From NCBI GenBank assembly GCA_900556395.1, contig USOQ01000080.1, forward strand, positions 1-10,139: a stretch of DNA of 10,139 bases, written 5' to 3'. The notes beneath the pieces were generated by a model. It worked only from the letters and a program-made list of their open reading frames with translations. It did not search any database and was not told where the DNA came from. The translations under genes and the position numbers were made by a program. The first letter of the stretch is position 1, and each line of letters starts with the position of its first letter. Below are positions 7,376-10,139 of the stretch, piece after piece. This stretch comes from Candidatus Segatella caccae (GTDB lineage Bacteria; Bacteroidota; Bacteroidia; Bacteroidales; Bacteroidaceae).

Positions 7376-7404
7376 TCATCAGCCATCGCAAGTATGTTCA
7401 TTTT
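7317..7404. repeat. Array of alternating 11-bp half-units, 22-bp period
   Basis: The stretch is made of 11-bp half-units that alternate in orientation, CCAACGAAAGT followed by its reverse complement ACTTTCGTTGG. Unit starts are at 7317, 7328, 7339, 7350, 7361, 7372, 7383 and 7394. Matches to the ideal unit by my count are 8, 9, 8, 9, 11, 8, 9 and 6 of 11. AAGT recurs at 7324, 7346, 7368 and 7390, exactly 22 bp apart. Two perfect 12-bp palindromes (GCAAGTACTTGC at 7344-7355, GAAAGTACTTTC at 7366-7377) mark symmetry centres. A 13-bp perfect inverted repeat pairs 7349-7361 with 7382-7394. It fills the convergent gap between the kinase and upp. The family, if any, is not known to me. Confidence 0.85.
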
Positions 7405-7406
7405 TT
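7349..7406 (+). terminator. Rightward terminator of the nucleoside kinase gene (part of dyad repeat)
   Basis: A 13-bp perfect stem (TACTTGCGATGGC at 7349-7361 with its complement at 7382-7394) encloses the palindrome GAAAGTACTTTC. It is followed by TGTTCA and a T6 run at 7401-7406. It lies 65 bp after the kinase stop codon. It shares bases with the leftward hairpin, so the two structures exclude each other on one molecule. Confidence 0.6.
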
Positions 7407-7428
7407 AGGGCATATTTGCGGTTGATTT

Positions 7429-8088
7429 TTACAACTTGCCTCCATAGCATAGGTCGCCAGCATCACCGAAGCCGGGCACGATGTATTTGTGCTCGTTCAG
7501 TCCCTCGTCGATGGCAGCACACCAAATGGTGGTCTTGTCATCGGGGAAGGTGTTCTTGATGTGCTCTATGCCTTCGGGAGTTGCCAATACGCAAGCCACA
7601 TGGATGTGCTTGGGTGAACCCTTAGTGAGAATAGCTTTCAGACCTAACTCCATGCTTCCGCCAGTGGCCAACATAGGGTCGGCAATGATGAGTGTCTTGC
7701 CGTTTATCTCTGGTGTGGCAAGATACTCGATGTGGATGCCCACCTCGGTATGGTTCTTGTCTGTGTATTCGCGGAAGGCACTGACAAAGGCGTTGCCAGA
7801 ATGTTCGAAGATATTGAGGAAACCCTCATGGAAGGGCAATCCTGCGCGGAAGATGGTTCCGATGACAATATCGTCGGTAGGGAGGTTGACGCGAGCTACG
7901 CCTAAAGGTGTGGTTACATCTTTAGGTTCGTATTCGAGGGTCTTTGAAATTTCAAAAGCCTCATACTCACCGATTCTCTTAATGTTATTACGGAAGAGAA
8001 GTCGGTTTTTTTGATACTCTTTGTCGCGCATCTCAGCCAGATATCGGTTGATGATGGAGTTTTGTTCGCTTAGGTTAATAATTTTCAT
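7429..8088 (-). CDS. upp: Uracil phosphoribosyltransferase
   Basis: This 219-residue cytosolic salvage enzyme joins uracil and PRPP to give UMP and pyrophosphate. The PRPP-binding loop reads LIIADPMLATGGS (133-145). The uracil-binding C-terminal signature is VPGFGDAGDLCYG (204-216), which is diagnostic for Upp. RAGLPFHEG (81-89) corresponds to the conserved active-site region. The length is normal for the family. It is transcribed leftward from two tandem promoters, the distal one with a roughly 90-base leader. It ends 22 bp before the dyad repeat array shared with the nucleoside kinase. Both neighbours produce UMP, from uracil here and from uridine in the kinase, so they serve the same salvage pathway although they converge and are not an operon. 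ATG at 8088; no Shine-Dalgarno sequence. Confidence 0.97.
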   Translation of the reverse strand: MKIINLSEQNSIINRYLAEMRDKEYQKNRLLFRNNIKRIGEYEAFEISKTLEYEPKDVTTPLGVARVNLPTDDIVIGTIFRAGLPFHEGFLNIFEHSGNAFVSAFREYTDKNHTEVGIHIEYLATPEINGKTLIIADPMLATGGSMELGLKAILTKGSPKHIHVACVLATPEGIEHIKNTFPDDKTTIWCAAIDEGLNEHKYIVPGFGDAGDLCYGGKL

Positions 8089-8110
8089 GTGTCGTACATT
8101 TTTTCTTTTG

Positions 8111-8144
8111 CAAAGATATTGTCAACTGGGTGCAGAACATCAAA
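8111..8144 (-). promoter_or_regulatory. upp proximal promoter (P2)
   Basis: On the minus strand TATCTTTG (8118-8111) is a full -7 match. TTTG at 8144-8141 lies 22 bases upstream, one base longer than the usual 19-21. The -7 box is 22 bases before the upp ATG, giving a leader of roughly 15-18 bases. Confidence 0.6.
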
Positions 8145-8158
8145 CTTGTTTGAATGTT
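8136..8158. repeat. Inverted repeat over the upp P2 -33 box
   Basis: AACATCAAAC, a TT centre, then GTTTGAATGTT gives 10-bp arms with a single unpaired A (8153). The structure covers the -33 box of the proximal promoter and lies in the leader of transcripts from the distal one. It could be an operator or an RNA hairpin; no regulator is recognisable. Confidence 0.5.
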
Positions 8159-8182
8159 ATGCCGAGTACAATATATCTTATG

Positions 8183-8213
8183 CAAAGATACGTGAAAATG
8201 CAGATAAAGCAAA
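8183..8213 (-). promoter_or_regulatory. upp distal promoter (P1)
   Basis: TTTG (8213-8210), a 19-base spacer and TATCTTTG (8190-8183) on the minus strand fit the sigma-ABfr consensus perfectly. No reading frame of note begins between it and upp on this strand, so it most likely gives a longer upp mRNA. A T8-G-A7 tract (8226-8241) lies just upstream and may bend the DNA or act as an UP-like element. Confidence 0.65.
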
Positions 8214-8274
8214 GAAAAGTTGTCCTTTTTTTTGAAAAAAATAATTCTCATGGTTCTTTCTTGATAAAAAGTAG

Positions 8275-8282
8275 TACTTTTG
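8275..8282 (+). promoter_or_regulatory. -7 box of the endonuclease gene promoter
   Basis: TACTTTTG fits TAnnTTTG and ends 16 bases before the ATG at 8299, predicting a leader of about 10 bases. No good TTTG lies at the -33 position (the region reads GGTTCTTTC), so this is a partial match. Confidence 0.45.
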
Positions 8283-8298
8283 TGTCGAAAAAAGAAAT

Positions 8299-9213
8299 AT
8301 GACGATGAGAAAAAAGAGGAATAGTCTAAAAGAGCGTTTGGTGGGATTGGCCGTAGTTCTTGTTATAGGATATGGATGGTTTGCGTTGCGACAAGCTTTA
8401 GCCTCGCCAGAAGAAAACAAGGTGGAGGCTGAGTCCTTGCAGAAAGAAACAACAAAGTCTTTGACAGAGAATGTTGCCAAAGAGAATGATGCTGTTTGGT
8501 ATTCGGCTGTAGATGAGGCTTATATGGTGCCTGTCAGTAAGCAGCGTGAAGCTTCAGGACAACGACTTAATCGCTATGCTTATATAGCTTCTTACAATGC
8601 AGAAACGCGCAACCCCGACTGGGTGGCATGGACACTTACTGCGGCACATATCGATGGTGATAATGCGCGTGGTGGACATAAGTTTGTGGAAGACCTGGAT
8701 GTTCCGGCTCCCCGTGCCACTTATCGTGATATACGTGAAGGGGAGTGTGGCTATCAGCGAGGACATATGTGTCCGGCAGGCGACAACAAATGGTCATATA
8801 AGGCGCAAAAGGAGGCTTTCTTAATGACGAATATATGTCCTCAGAATGGCGATCTGAATCAGCGTGACTGGAAATATCTTGAGGAGGCTTGTCGCGACTG
8901 GGCTTTGAAGTATGGCAAGGTGTATATCGTGGCAGGACCTATTTTCAAGTCGAAAACATGGCGAACCGTAGGTGAGAACCATGTCGCTGTGCCTGATGCT
9001 TTCTTTAAGGTGGTGCTTACTTTGGGTAAGAACCAAGATAGTCCCAAGGCTATAGGCTTTATTTATCTCAACGAGAAGGGCCGTCATCAGATGGAATATT
9101 ACGCCCGCTCTGTCGACGAGGTAGAGGCTGTGACAGGACTCGACTTTTTTAGTCATCTTGACGACTCCGTGGAGCGTGTGGTAGAGTCGCGGTGTGACTT
9201 GCGTAACTGGTGA
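8299..9213 (+). CDS. DNA/RNA non-specific endonuclease, secreted or membrane-anchored
   Basis: This 304-residue protein has a basic N-terminus (MRKKRNSLKERL) and one hydrophobic segment (about 15-31), then ALAS at 34-37. That suggests a signal peptide cleaved near residue 36 or an uncleaved anchor, placing the enzyme outside the cytoplasm. A low-complexity E/K/T linker (38-65) leads to the beta-beta-alpha-metal nuclease domain of the NUC/EndA family, which cuts DNA and RNA without sequence preference. The catalytic motif is QRGHMCPAGD (153-162), with general base H156. The Mg-binding region is NICPQNGDLNQRDWKYLEE (178-196), with N187 and E195. The usual DRGH is QRGH here. Homologues process extracellular nucleic acid for nutrition; its position beside pyrimidine salvage genes fits this but may be chance. 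ATG at 8299 is chosen because it lies just after the -7 box; an in-frame ATG two codons later is also possible. Confidence 0.9.
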   Translation: MTMRKKRNSLKERLVGLAVVLVIGYGWFALRQALASPEENKVEAESLQKETTKSLTENVAKENDAVWYSAVDEAYMVPVSKQREASGQRLNRYAYIASYNAETRNPDWVAWTLTAAHIDGDNARGGHKFVEDLDVPAPRATYRDIREGECGYQRGHMCPAGDNKWSYKAQKEAFLMTNICPQNGDLNQRDWKYLEEACRDWALKYGKVYIVAGPIFKSKTWRTVGENHVAVPDAFFKVVLTLGKNQDSPKAIGFIYLNEKGRHQMEYYARSVDEVEAVTGLDFFSHLDDSVERVVESRCDLRNW

Positions 9214-9393
9214 TGTTCGGAAGCATAAAACCTGTGAGATTGCTATATATAATAATGTGTATTTTTCATAGTAAAACACCCTTAGAGTTAATAAAATTTG
9301 CAAAGTCTATGTGCCAATTCATGGATGAAATCCGCCCATTTAATTTTCTTTAACCAAAAAAGAACTTAAAATACAGGAAATATAAAATCTAAA

Positions 9394-9425
9394 GTTGGTC
9401 GGGAAACATATTTTTCGTAACTTTG
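9394..9425 (+). promoter_or_regulatory. pckA promoter
   Basis: TAACTTTG (9418-9425) is a complete -7 box. GTTG at 9394-9397, 20 bases upstream, matches three of four bases of the -33 box. Transcription should start near 9431, giving a leader of about 75-80 bases, much longer than those of the neighbouring genes. A weak hairpin (TGGTT at 9446-9450 with AACCA at 9460-9464) lies in the leader. Confidence 0.65.
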
Positions 9426-9441
9426 CGGCGGTTTTGGGAGA

Positions 9442-9492
9442 ATGATGGTTTCTTCTGCCAACCAAAGTAAAGAGAAATTATTCACAACTTAA
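9442..9492 (+). CDS. Possible 16-codon leader peptide upstream of pckA
   Basis: An ATG-ATG start opens a frame reading MMVSSANQSKEKLFTT and ends in TAA 16 bases before the pckA ATG. It lies wholly inside the predicted pckA leader. No codon run suggests amino-acid attenuation, and no Shine-Dalgarno sequence supports translation. A short frame like this can arise by chance, so the call is tentative. Confidence 0.2.
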   Translation: MMVSSANQSKEKLFTT

Positions 9493-9508
9493 ATACATTT
9501 AAAATAAA

Positions 9509-10139
9509 ATGGCAAAGTTTGATAAGTCAGTTTTAGCAAAGTACGGAATCACAGGTACAACTGAGGTTCTCTACAATCCTTCTTATGAGGTATTGTTCAA
9601 TGAGGAGACTAAGGAAGGTCTCGAGGGTTTTGAAGTTGGTCAGGAGACTGAACTCGGTGCAGTTAACGTAATGACTGGTATTTACACTGGTCGTTCTCCT
9701 AAAGACAAGTTCATCGTTGACGATGCTACATCTCACGACACAGTATGGTGGGATTCTGAGGAGTATCACAACGATAACCACAAGGCAACTCCAGAGGCAT
9801 GGAACGCCGTTAAGGAGATTGCTAAGAAGGAACTTTCTAACAAGAAGTTGTTCGTAGTAGATGGTTTCTGCGGTACACACAAGGATACACGTATGAAGGT
9901 ACGTTTCATCGTTGAGGTAGCATGGCAGGCACACTTCGTAACAAATATGTTCATCCGTCCTCAGAACGAGGCTGAGTTCGATCAGGAGCCAGACTTCATC
10001 GTTTACAATGCTTCTAAGGCAAAGGTTGAGAACTGGAAGGAGTTGGGTCTCCACTCAGAGACAGCCGTTGTATTCAACGTAACTTCTAAGGAGCAGGTTA
10101 TCATCAACACATGGTATGGTGGTGAGATGAAGAAGGGTA
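9509..10139 (+). CDS. pckA: Phosphoenolpyruvate carboxykinase (ATP), N-terminal part
   Basis: The first 210 codons of an ATP-type PEP carboxykinase, open at the window edge. The enzyme interconverts oxaloacetate plus ATP and PEP plus CO2 in the cytoplasm. In Bacteroidales it typically runs in the carboxylating direction as the entry to succinate fermentation. Recognisable are the substrate-binding TGIYTGRSPKDKF (56-68, R62), LFVVDGFCGTH (114-124), VTNMFIRP (144-151) and the active-site segment TWYGGEMKKG (201-210), whose tyrosine and lysines bind substrate and metal. The P-loop and nucleotide-binding half lie beyond the window. Codon choice is narrow (mostly GGT, CGT, AAG, GTT/GTA, TCT), clearly tighter than in neighbouring genes, which suggests high expression. 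It has a good promoter, a long leader and an A-rich ATTTAAAATAAA stretch directly before the ATG in place of a Shine-Dalgarno sequence. Confidence 0.97.
   Translation, partial: MAKFDKSVLAKYGITGTTEVLYNPSYEVLFNEETKEGLEGFEVGQETELGAVNVMTGIYTGRSPKDKFIVDDATSHDTVWWDSEEYHNDNHKATPEAWNAVKEIAKKELSNKKLFVVDGFCGTHKDTRMKVRFIVEVAWQAHFVTNMFIRPQNEAEFDQEPDFIVYNASKAKVENWKELGLHSETAVVFNVTSKEQVIINTWYGGEMKKG

Larger units (their letters stand above)
9214..9508. other. AT-rich intergenic region before pckA
   Basis: There are 295 bp without a substantial gene. The first 180 bp hold no clear terminator for the endonuclease gene: only small inverted repeats (TTCATGGATGAA, and GGAT-GAA-ATCC overlapping it, near 9318-9333) without a T-run close behind. 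The last 115 bp carry the pckA promoter, leader and a possible 16-codon frame. TAAAATTTG near 9292-9300 resembles a -7 box but has one base too many. Confidence 0.7.

Noticed and set aside
7317..7404. CRISPR array
   Set aside because: The repeats are contiguous with no unique spacers, diverge from one another, and no cas genes are nearby.
7290..7559. 89-codon plus-strand frame running through the repeat array into upp
   Set aside because: It starts in an A-rich run, crosses the dyad repeats and ends antisense inside upp, with no domain.
8178..8480. 100-codon minus-strand frame over the upp/endonuclease gap
   Set aside because: It overlaps the start of the endonuclease gene and both divergent promoters. 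Its Phe/Leu-rich translation comes from the T/A tracts.
9214..9417. Small RNA or terminator in the AT-rich gap after the endonuclease gene
   Set aside because: Only 4-5 bp inverted repeats without a following T-run and one near-miss -7 box were seen, which is not enough to call anything.
9533..10054. 173-codon minus-strand frame across pckA
   Set aside because: It is antisense to a clear pckA reading frame with strong codon bias, and its Cys/Leu-rich translation has no motif.

Overview
The window looks like chromosomal core DNA from a member of the Bacteroidales, most likely of the Prevotella/Segatella type. Three signs point there. Several intergenic gaps carry the Bacteroidetes sigma-ABfr promoter pattern (TTTG, about 19 bases, TAnnTTTG). 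Start codons lack Shine-Dalgarno sequences and are preceded by A/T-rich DNA. The gene set includes a nucleoside kinase with a threonyl-tRNA-synthetase-like N-terminus, a Na/Pi-cotransporter fused to PhoU, and ATP-dependent PEP carboxykinase. Genus-level placement is inference. There is no sign of a phage, plasmid, insertion sequence, CRISPR array, or rRNA or tRNA gene.

Left part, minus strand (1-3716): a gene group read from right to left. A promoter near 3700 drives an NAD(P)-dependent epimerase/dehydrogenase-like (extended SDR) gene. It is followed at short spacing by an integral-membrane PAP2-type phosphatase/phosphotransferase and by miaB (tRNA methylthiotransferase). A second promoter, placed so close that its mRNA may be nearly leaderless, drives an MsbA-like ABC exporter whose first 66 codons lie at the window edge. 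The SDR, PAP2 and exporter genes suggest an envelope-lipid theme, but no substrate can be read from the sequence.

Middle (3739-7283): a NptA-like Na/phosphate cotransporter (minus strand) ends in a strong 17-bp hairpin terminator. It is divergent from a nucleoside (uridine-type) kinase on the plus strand. The kinase converges on upp, uracil phosphoribosyltransferase (minus strand), so two pyrimidine-salvage genes meet end to end. The 145-bp gap between them holds the most unusual structure in the window: a run of alternating, dyad-symmetric 11-bp half-units (22-bp period) that forms overlapping hairpins flanked by an A-tract and a T-tract. It probably acts as a bidirectional terminator and may belong to a dispersed repeat family.

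Right part (8089-10139): upp has two tandem promoters facing left, with an operator-like inverted repeat. An exported or membrane-anchored DNA/RNA non-specific endonuclease is transcribed to the right. After a 295-bp AT-rich gap with a well-formed promoter and a possible 16-codon leader peptide comes pckA, PEP carboxykinase, cut by the window end. Its narrow codon choice suggests high expression.

I see no convincing new multi-gene system. The symmetric repeat array at 7317-7404 is the best candidate for something undescribed.
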